From: Salipiger marinus
GTDB lineage: Bacteria; Pseudomonadota; Alphaproteobacteria; Rhodobacterales; Rhodobacteraceae
Assembly: GCF_900100085.1 (NCBI RefSeq)
Contig: NZ_FNEJ01000013.1
Coordinates: forward strand, 1-64,000
Direction: 5' to 3'
DNA length: 64,000 nt
The notes beneath the pieces were generated by a model, which was not told the DNA's origin, searched no databases, and was given only the letters and a program-made list of their open reading frames with translations. Below, piece after piece: positions 51,681 to 60,356 of this stretch (the stretch's first letter is position 1; the number at the start of each line of letters is the position of its first letter). A program made the translations under genes and the position numbers.

Positions 51681-52813
51681 GCGGGATCTCCTTCGGCGGG
51701 ATGCAGGAACAGGTCAAGCGCGCGGGGCTCGCCCTCGATGGGCGCGGCCCAGAGCTGCTGAAAGGTTTGGGTCAGGGGGGCTGCCTCGTGCAGGACGGCA
51801 TGCACCGCCTCGCAGATCGGCATGCGCACGCCCAGACGGCGGGCCAGATCCACGACCGAGACGGCGTTGACCTCGCCTTCGACCACAACCGGCTTGCCGT
51901 CGAAACATTCGGCGCGCGGCAGGCCGCGCCCCAGCTGCGTGCCAAGCGCCATGTTGCGCGAGGTGGTGGAGGAGCAGGTCAGCGTCAGGTCACCCGCCCC
52001 GGCAAGCCCGGTGACGGTTTCCCGTCTGCCGCCAAGGGCTTCGGCGAGAAACTTCATCTCGTCCATGCCGCGCGTGATCAGCGCCGCGCGGGTGTTTTCC
52101 GCAAAACCGGCGCCGGTCATCATGCCGCAGGCGATGGCGATGACGTTCTTGACCGCGCCCCCCACTTCGACGCCCACCAGATCGTCAGAGACATAGGGGC
52201 GGAAGGCATCGGTCTGCATGGTCATGGCGAGCCGCGTGGCGGGCGCCTGTTCCGGCGAAATCCGGTCGTTGTGACGGAAGGGAAAGGCCACGGTGGCGGC
52301 GGTGGGATGGCCAAGCGCGGTTTCCCGCGCAAAGGTCGGACCGGACAGCGCGCCGACCGGATGGCCGGGCAGTTCTTCCTCGATCACATGGCTGAGCAGA
52401 TAGCCGGTGCCGCGTTCGATGCCCTTGCAGCAGAGCGCGATCGGCACGCCTGCGGGCAGATGCGGACGCAGGGCGCGGGCAATCTCGCGCAGCGTATGCG
52501 ACGGCGTGACCAGCAGCACCGCCTCGGTGCCGTCCAGCGCCTGCGCCAGATCGGAAAAGGCGCGCAGGCCATCGGGCAGCGGGATGCCGGGCAGATGGTC
52601 GGGGTTTTCGCCCGTGTCCGTCAGGCGCTGCACCAGATCGGCGCGGCGGCCCCAGATCCGGGTCTCGCATCCGGCGCGGGCGGCGGTGGCGGCAAGCGCC
52701 GTCCCCCAGCTGCCCATGCCGATGACGGTGAGGCGGGAATAGGGAAGGACGCGCCGGGGGCCAGTCTGGCTGCCGGGATGCGCGGGCGGGGTGCGGTGGG
52801 TCTGTCCGTCCAT
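51677..52813 (-). CDS. gpsA: NAD(P)-dependent glycerol-3-phosphate dehydrogenase
   Basis: Reduces dihydroxyacetone phosphate to sn-glycerol-3-phosphate. It has 378 residues. The dinucleotide motif VIGMGSWGTALAATAA begins near residue 30, so there is an extra N-terminal tail (MDGQTHRTPPAHPGSQTGP) of about 27 residues. GPTFARE, the catalytic lysine in GGAVKNVIAIACG and GLAGAGDLTLTCSS are conserved. The start at 52813 is the nearest ATG; its ribosome site is weak. As first gene of the operon it supplies the acceptor for GgpS. A second, housekeeping gpsA elsewhere is likely but unseen. Confidence 0.9.
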   Translation of the reverse strand: MDGQTHRTPPAHPGSQTGPRRVLPYSRLTVIGMGSWGTALAATAARAGCETRIWGRRADLVQRLTDTGENPDHLPGIPLPDGLRAFSDLAQALDGTEAVLLVTPSHTLREIARALRPHLPAGVPIALCCKGIERGTGYLLSHVIEEELPGHPVGALSGPTFARETALGHPTAATVAFPFRHNDRISPEQAPATRLAMTMQTDAFRPYVSDDLVGVEVGGAVKNVIAIACGMMTGAGFAENTRAALITRGMDEMKFLAEALGGRRETVTGLAGAGDLTLTCSSTTSRNMALGTQLGRGLPRAECFDGKPVVVEGEVNAVSVVDLARRLGVRMPICEAVHAVLHEAAPLTQTFQQLWAAPIEGEPRALDLFLHPAEGDPA

Positions 52814-53210
52814 GACTGTCTCAGGACCGCCGCCAAGCAAGGGCGGAACGGCCGCAAGGGCTTCTCCGTGGCTGTTTCAGGTGAGTTATAGGATAGGACA
52901 AAATGAGCGGATTTCCACCAGTTCCTTGGGCCTTTTCTGCGGGCGCAAAGACGGCGTTTGTGTAAGTCATTGACATAACTAAACCTTTTTATGCTGCGCT
53001 GCGGAATGAGAAGCGGGCGCGCATCTGGAAAGCGCATAACCTGTGGGCAATTGATGGAACAACGCGCAGTTTCGTCGGTTGTTCCCTCGTCAACTGCACG
53101 CATGGGGACCTGTTTTTGAGTGATCGTTTGACGAATGGCGAAAAGGCCATAACCTATTACCCAATTGCCGCGATGCAGCAGAGATCAGGTCAGTCAGAAG
53201 GAGACCCACC
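52814..53210. other. Divergent control region between gpsA operon and galU
   Basis: About 400 bases, AT-richer than average. It holds an inverted repeat GGAACAAC-N14-GTTGTTCC (53056-53085). A direct repeat occurs as CATAACCTGTGGGCAATTG (53035-53053) and, diverged, CATAACCTATTACCCAATTG (53148-53167). TTGACA (52970-52975) and TATGCT (52990-52995) are also present but only 14 bases apart. No gene is seen. It should carry both promoters. Confidence 0.6.
53128..53155 (+). promoter_or_regulatory. Candidate galU promoter
   Basis: TTGACG (53128-53133) and TAACCT (53150-53155) with 16 bases between, 56 bases before the galU start. The -10 match is modest, and the second direct-repeat unit overlaps it. 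Confidence 0.35.
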
Positions 53211-54128
53211 GTGAGCACGCCCGAACAGAAGACCCGCAAGGCCAAGGTCAGGACCGCGATCTTTCCGGTCGCGGGATTGGGAACGCGCTTCCTTCCGGCC
53301 ACAAAGGCAACCCCCAAGGAGCTGCTGCCCGTGCTTGACCGTCCGCTGCTGCAGTTCGCCATCGACGAGGCGCGCGAGGCCGGGGTGGAACGGATCATCT
53401 TCGTGTCCCACCCGTCGAAAACCGCCATCGAACGCTATGTGCATGCCGATCCCGAGCTTTGCGCGACCCTGCGCGCCAAGGGCAAGGACGACATCGCCGA
53501 CAGTCTGGATGCCGCAGCGCTGGATCCGGACCAGGATCAGGTGTTTTTCGTGATGCAGCCCGAACCGCTGGGGCTGGGTCATGCCGTCCTGTGCGCCGTG
53601 GATCACGTGCTGCCGGGGCCGGTGGCGGTGATCCTGCCCGATGATCTGATCATGGGCGAAAAAGGCTGCCTGTCCGAGATGCTCGACGCCTATGAGACGG
53701 CGGCGCCCGGTCACATGGTCGCCACCATGGCGGTGAAGCGCGACGAGGTGCATGCCTATGGCGTGCTGGTTCCCGAGGGCGAGGCCGAAGGCCGCCTGCT
53801 GCCCGCCTCTGGCATGGTGGAAAAGCCCGATCCCGACGAGGCCCCGTCGCTGCAGGCGGTGGTCGGGCGCTATGTGCTGGACGGGTCGATCTTTGACGAT
53901 CTGCGCGGGCTGCCGCCGGGTCGTGGCGGTGAAATCCAGCTGACCGACGCCATCGCCAAAGGCGCGGAGCGCGTCGGGCTCTGTGGCTTCCGCTTCAGCG
54001 GCACGCGGTTCGACTGCGGATCCAAGGTGGGCATGCTGCGCGCCACGCTGGCTTATGCGCATCTGCACAGCGAATATGACGCGGTGCTGCAGGAACAGCG
54101 CCCGGTGCTGGCGCTGGCGGCGGAGTAA
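53211..54128 (+). CDS. galU: UTP-glucose-1-phosphate uridylyltransferase
   Basis: Makes UDP-glucose for polysaccharides and glycosylation. It has 305 residues. The nucleotide-binding loop FPVAGLGTRFLPATKATPK, then KELLPVLDRPLLQF, EPLGLGHAV, ILPDDLIMG and VEKPDPDEAPS are typical. The start is GTG at 53211 with GAAGGAGA upstream. Divergent from the gpsA-HAD-ggpS operon; GgpS normally uses ADP-glucose, so the linkage may be regulatory or may hint at a UDP-glucose donor. Confidence 0.95.
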   Translation: MSTPEQKTRKAKVRTAIFPVAGLGTRFLPATKATPKELLPVLDRPLLQFAIDEAREAGVERIIFVSHPSKTAIERYVHADPELCATLRAKGKDDIADSLDAAALDPDQDQVFFVMQPEPLGLGHAVLCAVDHVLPGPVAVILPDDLIMGEKGCLSEMLDAYETAAPGHMVATMAVKRDEVHAYGVLVPEGEAEGRLLPASGMVEKPDPDEAPSLQAVVGRYVLDGSIFDDLRGLPPGRGGEIQLTDAIAKGAERVGLCGFRFSGTRFDCGSKVGMLRATLAYAHLHSEYDAVLQEQRPVLALAAE

Positions 54129-54175
54129 CCGCCCGAACCAAACCGCCCGAATTGCGGGCGGGGCAGGTGACAGAC

Positions 54176-54219
54176 AAGGGCCTGCGCGGCGCATCCCGGA
54201 TGCCGCGCAGGCCCTTTTT
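54176..54219. terminator. Terminator between galU and the PAS_5 gene
   Basis: Fifteen-pair stem AAGGGCCTGCGCGGC (54176-54190) and GCCGCGCAGGCCCTT (54202-54216), followed by TTT. It works for galU and possibly for the convergent gene. Confidence 0.9.
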
Positions 54220-54225
54220 GCGGGT

Positions 54226-54912
54226 TCAGTCGTTGGACACGATCAGGCGCAGATAGGGCGCGCGCTTGGCAGGTGCTGCCACAGGTCGGATCGGTGCCGG
54301 GCTGAAGGCGGCGGGCGGTTCGGCAAAGCCCTGGCGCTGCGGCGCGGGGGCCGGTGTCATCGTGGCGGACAGCCCCGGCGTGACCTCGGCATGGAGGATG
54401 CCGAACCGGCGCGGGGTGCGCCCGATCCGCCCCTGCGACACCAGCACGCCGATCATCCGCGTCATGTCCCCCATGTCGGAGCGCAGCGGCAGCAGCAGCA
54501 TCTGCGCCTCGATCCTGCCCTTGCCGAAGCCTTCCTCGCCGCGCAGATCGATCCGCGCCAGCGCGCCTTCGGCAAACACCCGGGCCACCGCCTCTCCCAT
54601 GCGGTCGCGGTCGTCGGGGGCGATCAGCGCCGAAAGCGGCATTCCGGCGGTTTCCATCCCCATCAGATCGTTGAGATGTGTGCCCGCCACCCGCAGCTTG
54701 GCCAGAGAGGGCGCGATCCGTTCCGCCAGAAAGGCGTAAGGCAGCGCGCTTTCGATCCCGCGCGGGTCGATCTGGCTGCGCAGCGGCACCTGACCGTCAC
54801 CCGCCAGCGCCCGCCAGTAGCTTTCCACCAGCCGCAGGGGCGCCGCGCGCCGTTCCTTTTCGCGATCGGTCATCGACACCACACCCTGTTTGTTGTCACC
54901 GCTTCCGCACAT
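54226..54912 (-). CDS. PAS_5-domain protein (alphaproteobacterial)
   Basis: A 228-residue protein of the PAS_5 type. The block VESYWRALAGDGQVPLRSQ is followed by LPYAFLAERIAPSLAKLRV and GTHLNDLMGMETAGMPLSA, then a MLLLPLRSDMGDMTRMIG core. The C-terminus is proline-alanine-rich and ends APYLRLIVSND. A role as a PAS sensor-like regulator is assumed, but no output domain is present. The ATG at 54912 is chosen because AAGGAG sits 8 bases upstream; an internal ATG at 54873 is possible. It is divergent from yicC. Confidence 0.75.
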   Translation of the reverse strand: MCGSGDNKQGVVSMTDREKERRAAPLRLVESYWRALAGDGQVPLRSQIDPRGIESALPYAFLAERIAPSLAKLRVAGTHLNDLMGMETAGMPLSALIAPDDRDRMGEAVARVFAEGALARIDLRGEEGFGKGRIEAQMLLLPLRSDMGDMTRMIGVLVSQGRIGRTPRRFGILHAEVTPGLSATMTPAPAPQRQGFAEPPAAFSPAPIRPVAAPAKRAPYLRLIVSND

Positions 54913-55151
54913 CCCGCGCACTCCTTCGCATCGCTTGCGCTGCCGGTCGGAGCCCCCGTTCCACCTTGCCCGCCTGTCTTCGTTCTGTCCTCCATATTAG
55001 TCAAATTGTGGCCGAAATCTGCCCCATTTATGGCCAAAAGGTTAACGCCTGTGGAACCCGCCCGGCTGGACACGCTGGCGTGCTGACTGTAGGCCTTTGA
55101 TAAGAGGCGCATCCATGCAGAGAAGCGCGGTCTTAGCACATGAGGAGCAGA

Positions 55152-56042
55152 ATGCGGCATTCCATGACCGGATTTGCGGCGCAGAGTGGCGAGTTCGCCG
55201 GGATGCGCTGGCTTTGGGAGGTGCGCGGGGTCAATGGCAAGGGGCTGGACCTGCGCCTGCGGCTTCCCGAATGGATCGAGGGGCTGGAGCCCGCAGTGCG
55301 TGCCGCCATCGGCGCACGGGTGGCGCGGGGCAATGTGCAGGTCACGCTGAAGCTTCAGTCGGGCGGCGACGAGGGCGCCTGCGATCTGGACGAGGCGGTG
55401 CTGGGGCGGATCCTGCCCGCGCTGCGCCGGATCGAGGCACAGGCGGCGGCGCAGGGTCTGGTGCTGCGCTCTTCCAGCGCGGCAGAGATCATCGCATTGC
55501 GCGGCGTGCTGGCCACCGGCACCACGGTTTCTGACGTGGCCGCCCTGCGCGAGGCGCTGATGGCGAATTTCCAAAGCGCGATGGACCAGTTCGCGGCGAT
55601 GCGCGAGGGCGAGGGCGCGGCGCTTGCCACGGTGCTGGCGGCGCAGCTTGACGAGATCTCGCGGCTGACCCGGTCGGCTGCCGAGGCGGTGGAGGCCCGG
55701 CGCGACGATCAGGCCAAAAAGCTGGCGCTGGCGCTGGCGCGGGTCGGCGATGCCGCGCCCGGCATGGATCCCACACGCGTCGCGCAGGAGCTTGCGCTGA
55801 TCGCCGTCAAATCCGACGTGACCGAGGAACTGGACCGGCTGGAGGCGCATGTGGGGGCGGCGCGCGAGCTTCTGGCGGCAGAGGGCGCGGTGGGCCGCAA
55901 GCTCGATTTCCTGATGCAGGAATTCAACCGCGAAGCGAACACGCTCTGCGCAAAATCTGCCTTCGCGGCATTGACGCAGATCGGTCTGACCCTCAAGACG
56001 GTCATCGACCAGATGCGCGAACAGGTGCAGAATGTGGAGTGA
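55152..56042 (+). CDS. yicC: YicC-family endoribonuclease
   Basis: A 296-residue YicC protein, a family shown in E. coli to act in RNA decay. The N-terminus MRHSMTGFAAQSGEFAG and the C-terminal block GRKLDFLMQEFNREANTLCAK (written in part) are diagnostic; VNGKGLDLRLRLPEW also fits. The start at 55152 follows GAGGAGC. gmk begins 3 bases after the stop, the usual neighbour. Confidence 0.92.
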   Translation: MRHSMTGFAAQSGEFAGMRWLWEVRGVNGKGLDLRLRLPEWIEGLEPAVRAAIGARVARGNVQVTLKLQSGGDEGACDLDEAVLGRILPALRRIEAQAAAQGLVLRSSSAAEIIALRGVLATGTTVSDVAALREALMANFQSAMDQFAAMREGEGAALATVLAAQLDEISRLTRSAAEAVEARRDDQAKKLALALARVGDAAPGMDPTRVAQELALIAVKSDVTEELDRLEAHVGAARELLAAEGAVGRKLDFLMQEFNREANTLCAKSAFAALTQIGLTLKTVIDQMREQVQNVE

Positions 56043-56045
56043 GAC

Positions 56046-56690
56046 ATGACCGACAGGCGCGGCCTGCTCATCATCCTGTCCTCGCCTTCGGGCGCGGGCA
56101 AATCGACCTTGGCCCGGCGGCTGCGGGCATGGGATCCGTCGATCATATTTTCGGTCTCGGCCACCACCCGTGCGCCGCGCCCCGGCGAGGTGGACGGGCA
56201 GGATTACCATTTCATGTCGCAGCCCGATTTCAAACGCGCGGTCAGCGCGGGCGAGATGCTGGAACATGCGCATGTCTTCGGCAATTTCTACGGCTCGCCC
56301 AAGGGCCCGGTGCGCGAGGCGATCCTTGGCGGGCAGGATGTGCTGTTTGACATCGACTGGCAGGGCGCGCAGCAGATCACCAATTCCGAACTGGGCCTGC
56401 ACACGCTGTCGATCTTTCTGCTGCCGCCCTCGATTGCCGAACTGAAGCGGCGGCTGGTGTCGCGCGGGCAGGACGGCCCCGAGGTCATCGCCGGACGGAT
56501 GCAGAAAAGCTGGGACGAGATCAGCCATTGGGGGTCTTACGATTTCGTTCTGGTCAACAACGATCTGGACGAGACCGAAGCGCGGCTGAAAAGCATCGTC
56601 ACCGCCTCGCGGCTGCGGCGCAACCAGCAGCCCGGGCTTCTGACCCATGTGCGCGCCCTGCAGGCCGAATTCGAGGAGAGCGGAGAATGA
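56046..56690 (+). CDS. gmk: Guanylate kinase
   Basis: Phosphorylates GMP to GDP. It has 214 residues. The P-loop is [11 protein letters not shown], the GMP-binding block [20 protein letters not shown] and the lid region [16 protein letters not shown]. The stop overlaps the start of the downstream gene (ATGA). Confidence 0.96.
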   Translation: MTDRRGLLIILSSPSGAGKSTLARRLRAWDPSIIFSVSATTRAPRPGEVDGQDYHFMSQPDFKRAVSAGEMLEHAHVFGNFYGSPKGPVREAILGGQDVLFDIDWQGAQQITNSELGLHTLSIFLLPPSIAELKRRLVSRGQDGPEVIAGRMQKSWDEISHWGSYDFVLVNNDLDETEARLKSIVTASRLRRNQQPGLLTHVRALQAEFEESGE

Positions 56691-57208
56691 CCCTATACGC
56701 CCTGGACGGCATCGCGCCGCAGATCGACGCCAGCGCATGGGTCGCGCCGGGGGCGCAGCTGATCGGGCGCATCGTGATGGAGGCCGACAGTTCGGTCTGG
56801 TTCGGCTGCGTGCTGCGCGGCGACAACGAGGAAATCCGCGTCGGTCAGGGCTCGAACCTGCAGGAAAACGTGGTCTGTCACACCGATATGGGATTCCCGC
56901 TGGTGATCGGGCCGGGCTGCACCATCGGCCACAAGGCGATGCTGCATGGCTGCACCATCGGGGAAAACTCGCTGGTGGGCATGGGCGCCACCATTCTCAA
57001 CGGCGCGCGGATCGGTCGCAACTGCCTGATCGGTGCGGGCGCGCTGATCCCCGAAGGCAAGGACATCCCCGATGGCAGTCTGGTGATGGGCATGCCGGGC
57101 AAGGTGGTGCGGATGCTGGACGAGGCCGCCATCGAGGGGCTGCGCGCCTCCGCGCGGGGCTACCAGCAAAATGCCCGGCGCTTTCGCGCCGGGCTTAGCG
57201 AAGTCTAG
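56687..57208 (+). CDS. Gamma carbonic anhydrase family hexapeptide protein
   Basis: A 173-residue left-handed beta-helix protein of the YrdA/PaaY/gamma-CA group. Hexapeptide repeats run from about 15 to 140. Zinc ligands are suggested by [20 protein letters not shown] and the intervening H. It may be a true carbonic anhydrase or an acyltransferase-like relative; activity is often absent in this group. Translationally coupled to gmk. Confidence 0.88.
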   Translation: MTLYALDGIAPQIDASAWVAPGAQLIGRIVMEADSSVWFGCVLRGDNEEIRVGQGSNLQENVVCHTDMGFPLVIGPGCTIGHKAMLHGCTIGENSLVGMGATILNGARIGRNCLIGAGALIPEGKDIPDGSLVMGMPGKVVRMLDEAAIEGLRASARGYQQNARRFRAGLSEV

Positions 57209-57234
57209 GCCAAGGCGGCCCCGGTCTCTGGCGG

Positions 57235-57744
57235 TCAGACCGCCGCCAGGGCACTTTCCAGTTTCGCGCTGATCTCGGGCTGAAGGCGCCGGGTCAGCAG
57301 CGGAGTGGGGATGCCGCGCAGGGCAGGCTTTCGGTTCGGCGCGCGTTGCTTTTCCTGCAGGAAATCAAGGATCAGCTCGGCATGGGCCCGGTTGCGCGCG
57401 ACAAGGTGATGGCCGCGGACGGTCCATTGCCAATACGCATCTTCGGGCCAGTTGATGGTTGCGGGTTCAAAACGTTTGCAGCCCTTGCACCAGACCATGC
57501 CTTCATGGTTCAGCCGATAGCCCACGCCGGGCTCGTCTGACTGCAGGAAGTTCGGTTTGGGCGAGTCGGGCTGCGTCCAGCTAAAATGGTCGGGGAACAG
57601 TTCTTCGACAACAACTCGTCCCCAGGAATGGGCGTTTTCCGGAATTTCCTGATGACGAATGACACAGGTAAAACGGAACGGCTCGAAGAACTGTGCTACA
57701 TGTCCGCAAGCGGAGCAACGCACATCGAGAGGGTCGTTTTGCAT
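57235..57744 (-). CDS. Uncharacterised zinc-ribbon-like protein
   Basis: A 169-residue protein from MQNDPLDVRCSACGHVAQF, with cysteine pairs C-S-A-C near residue 10 and C-K-G-C near residue 82, probably one zinc site. The middle is aromatic (WPEDAYWQWTVRGHHLVA) and the C-terminus basic. Its codons are less GC-rich than neighbours (CCT, GTA, TTT, CGT appear), suggesting different history. No family recognised. The stop lies within a stem, CTGGCGG/CCGCCAG (57228-57249). Confidence 0.6.
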   Translation of the reverse strand: MQNDPLDVRCSACGHVAQFFEPFRFTCVIRHQEIPENAHSWGRVVVEELFPDHFSWTQPDSPKPNFLQSDEPGVGYRLNHEGMVWCKGCKRFEPATINWPEDAYWQWTVRGHHLVARNRAHAELILDFLQEKQRAPNRKPALRGIPTPLLTRRLQPEISAKLESALAAV

Positions 57745-57799
57745 CGTTATGACGCTCCTGTGGGTGATAGGCGCCCCCACCTATACCTTGGGATTAAGA

Positions 57800-57952
57800 A
57801 TGAAACACTCACCTCTGGCAACCTACATTTCTGCAAAACGCTACTTCCAGTTGTGCAATACGCTCCGCAAAGAGCGTGGCACAGAGGTCGTTGCAGAGGA
57901 CTGGTTACCGAAGGAAAGACTGGAACACGCCGCGCGGGACCGAAACACCTGA
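57800..57952 (+). CDS. Possible small protein in a low-GC patch
   Basis: A 50-codon frame (MKHSPLATYISAKRYFQLC...) using codons uncommon in this genome (TTA, AGA, ATT, TCA). A weak GGATTAAG precedes it. It reads like a soluble, charged peptide, but no family is recognised. It could be a gene remnant. Confidence 0.25.
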   Translation: MKHSPLATYISAKRYFQLCNTLRKERGTEVVAEDWLPKERLEHAARDRNT

Positions 57953-58113
57953 TCCTCGCGTTACCAGTTGTTACATAATAGACAAACATCCGCTGGTTGC
58001 AAGGCGGCATTCGCCCGCAAGTGCGCCAGATCGCCGCTGTCGTGACGTCATGCAGGGCGGCTTGTCTCGCTCCCGGGGCTGTGCAAATCCTTGCGCCAGC
58101 ACAGGAGATTTCC

Positions 58114-59301
58114 ATGGACATCCGCAAGACGCTTATCCGCCCGGTCGCTATGCCTGCCTCGTCTTCCTCGGCGGTGGTGACCCCGATCATGCCCGCCGTG
58201 GTCTATGCCTCCGACAGCCCGGACGCGCTGGATGCGCAGTATGAAGGGCGCAGCCCCGGCTACACCTATGCGCGCGAAGGCCATCCCAATGCCGATATCC
58301 TCGCCCGCCGCATCGACGCGCTGGAAGAGATGGAGGGCGGCATCGTCACCGGATCCGGCATGGCGGCGGTGGCGGTGGTGCTGATGGGGCTGCTGCGCGC
58401 GGGCGATCACGTTCTGGGGGCGGACCAGCTTTATGGCCGGTCGCTGCGGATGATGAAGGAGGATCTGCCGCGCATGGGCATCGCCACCTCGCTGGCCGAT
58501 CCCACCGACGCCGCCGCGATGGAGGCGGCGCTGCGCCCCGAAACCAAGCTGGTGCTGATCGAGCTGGTGTCGAACCCCACGCTGCGCATCGCCGATCTGG
58601 ACGGCATCGCCGCGCTCTGCAAGGCGCGGGGAATCCTGCTGGCGGTGGACAACACCTTCACCACGCCCGCCGCCATCGCCCCGGTGACGCGCGGCGCCGA
58701 TATCGTGATCCATTCGGTGACCAAGCTGCTGGCAGGCCATGCCGATGTGACGCTGGGCTGGGTCGCGGCGCGCGATCCGGAGGTGGCGCAGCGGCTGCGG
58801 GTCTTTGCCGTCACCACCGGCATGACGGCGAGCCCCTTTGACTGCTGGCTGGCCGAACGCGGGCTGATGACCTTTCCGCTGCGGTTCGACCGCGCGCAGC
58901 AGACCGCGCAGCGGCTGTCGGAGTTTCTGTCCGGGCGGGCAGGGGTCGCGCGCGTGCTGTATCCCGGCCGCGCCGACCATCCCGATGCGGCGCGGGCCCA
59001 GTCGGTGCTGCGCGGCAATCCCGGCACCATGCTCAGTTTCGAGCTGGAGGGCGGGCGCGCGGCGGCCAATGCCTTTACCGAGGCCGCGAAGGGCATCGCC
59101 TTTGCGCCGACGCTGGGGGATGTGGGCACCACGCTGTCGCATCCGGCCTCGTCCTCGCATCGTGCGCTGACCGCCGAGGGCCGTGCGGCGCTTGGCATCT
59201 CGGAAGGGTTCTTCCGGGTGTCGCTGGGGCTGGAGGATCCCGACGCGCTGCTGGCCTGCTTCGCCGACGGGCTTGATGCCGCGCGGCAGGCGCGCGGCTG
59301 A
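58114..59301 (+). CDS. Cys/Met-metabolism PLP enzyme (cystathionine synthase/lyase family)
   Basis: A 395-residue type I PLP enzyme. The Schiff-base lysine is Lys204 in HSVTKLLAGHADV, with VDNTFTTPAAIAP and TYAREGHPNADIL as further landmarks. C-terminal SLGGVGTTLSHPAS-like GDVGTTLSHPASSSHR marks the substrate loop. It may be cystathionine gamma-synthase or -lyase, methionine gamma-lyase or O-acetylhomoserine sulfhydrylase. The ATG at 58114 follows AGGAGATTT. Its stop overlaps the kinase start by one base. Confidence 0.87.
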   Translation: MDIRKTLIRPVAMPASSSSAVVTPIMPAVVYASDSPDALDAQYEGRSPGYTYAREGHPNADILARRIDALEEMEGGIVTGSGMAAVAVVLMGLLRAGDHVLGADQLYGRSLRMMKEDLPRMGIATSLADPTDAAAMEAALRPETKLVLIELVSNPTLRIADLDGIAALCKARGILLAVDNTFTTPAAIAPVTRGADIVIHSVTKLLAGHADVTLGWVAARDPEVAQRLRVFAVTTGMTASPFDCWLAERGLMTFPLRFDRAQQTAQRLSEFLSGRAGVARVLYPGRADHPDAARAQSVLRGNPGTMLSFELEGGRAAANAFTEAAKGIAFAPTLGDVGTTLSHPASSSHRALTAEGRAALGISEGFFRVSLGLEDPDALLACFADGLDAARQARG

Positions 59302-60341
59302 TGCGCGCCGAGGCCGGGGATCTGGTGGCGGCGATCCCGCTGCCTGCCGTGCTGATCCAGTGGGACGAGCGCATCGCCGCCACCAATATCGAGGCGGCAA
59401 CCCTGCTGGGCGACGGTCTGGCGGGGCGGCATTTCATCACCGCGCTGCGCCAGCCCGCGCTGCTGGACGCGATCGAGGGCACGTTCCGGGACAGCGCGCC
59501 GCGCCGCACCCGCTACCACGCCACCGAAGACCGCCAGAATGCCAGCTTTGACGTGTCCTGCCGGGCGGTGAAGCTTGAATCGGGGGCGGGCGTGCTGCTG
59601 TGCTTTCAGGATGTGACCCATCTGGAGCAGGCCGGACAGATGCGCCGCGATTTTGTCGCCAATGTCAGCCATGAGCTGCGCACGCCGCTGACGGCACTCT
59701 TGGGGTTCATCGAGACGCTGCAGGGCCCGGCGCGCGAGGATGCCGGGGCACGGGACCGGTTTCTGACCATCATGCAGACCGAGGCCACCCGGATGGAGCG
59801 GCTGGTGGGCGATCTGCTGTCGCTGAGCCGGGTCGAGGCCGAGGAGCGGGTGCGCCCGACCGAGCCGGTGGATCTGCCCGGGCTGCTGCGGTCGGTGCTG
59901 AACGGGCTGGCGCCGCTGGCCGCCGAGGCGGGGGTGACGCTGCGCCCGGAATTTCCCGAAACCCGGCTGGAGGTGCCCGCCGATCCCGACCAGCTGCGGC
60001 AGGTGGTGATGAACCTTGTTGAGAACGCGGTGAAATATTCCGGGCGCGGCGCCTCGGTGACGGTGCGGCTGAGCGGGCCGGGCTATCAGCCGCGGCTGCG
60101 GGTCGAGGGGGTGGAGATCGCGGTGACCGATACCGGTCCCGGCTTTGATCCGATGCACATTCCCCGGCTGACCGAGCGGTTCTACCGCGTCGACAACCAC
60201 CGCTCGCGCGAGATGGGCGGCACCGGGCTGGGGCTTGCCATCGTCAAGCACATCGTCAACCGGCATCGCGGGCGGCTGCGCATCGAAAGCGAGCCGGGAC
60301 GCGGCAGCAGCTTCTGTGTCATCCTGCCGCTGCGCGCGTGA
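59301..60341 (+). CDS. Soluble PhoR-like sensor histidine kinase
   Basis: A 346-residue kinase with no membrane segment. A PAS domain (about 8-105) is followed by HisKA with His124 in FVANVSHELRTPLTALLG. HATPase motifs NLVENAVKYS, DTGPGFD and GTGLGLAIVKHI complete it. The core is PhoR-like, but neither phoB nor pst genes follow; rpsB is next. TGATG overlap with the PLP enzyme gene couples their translation. Confidence 0.87.
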   Translation: MRAEAGDLVAAIPLPAVLIQWDERIAATNIEAATLLGDGLAGRHFITALRQPALLDAIEGTFRDSAPRRTRYHATEDRQNASFDVSCRAVKLESGAGVLLCFQDVTHLEQAGQMRRDFVANVSHELRTPLTALLGFIETLQGPAREDAGARDRFLTIMQTEATRMERLVGDLLSLSRVEAEERVRPTEPVDLPGLLRSVLNGLAPLAAEAGVTLRPEFPETRLEVPADPDQLRQVVMNLVENAVKYSGRGASVTVRLSGPGYQPRLRVEGVEIAVTDTGPGFDPMHIPRLTERFYRVDNHRSREMGGTGLGLAIVKHIVNRHRGRLRIESEPGRGSSFCVILPLRA

Positions 60342-60356
60342 GACCGGGAGCACGGA

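Noticed and set aside
52970-52995. TTGACA / TATGCT upstream of galU as a promoter
   Set aside because: Hexamers are good, but the 14-base spacing is unfavourable; mentioned only within the control-region entry.
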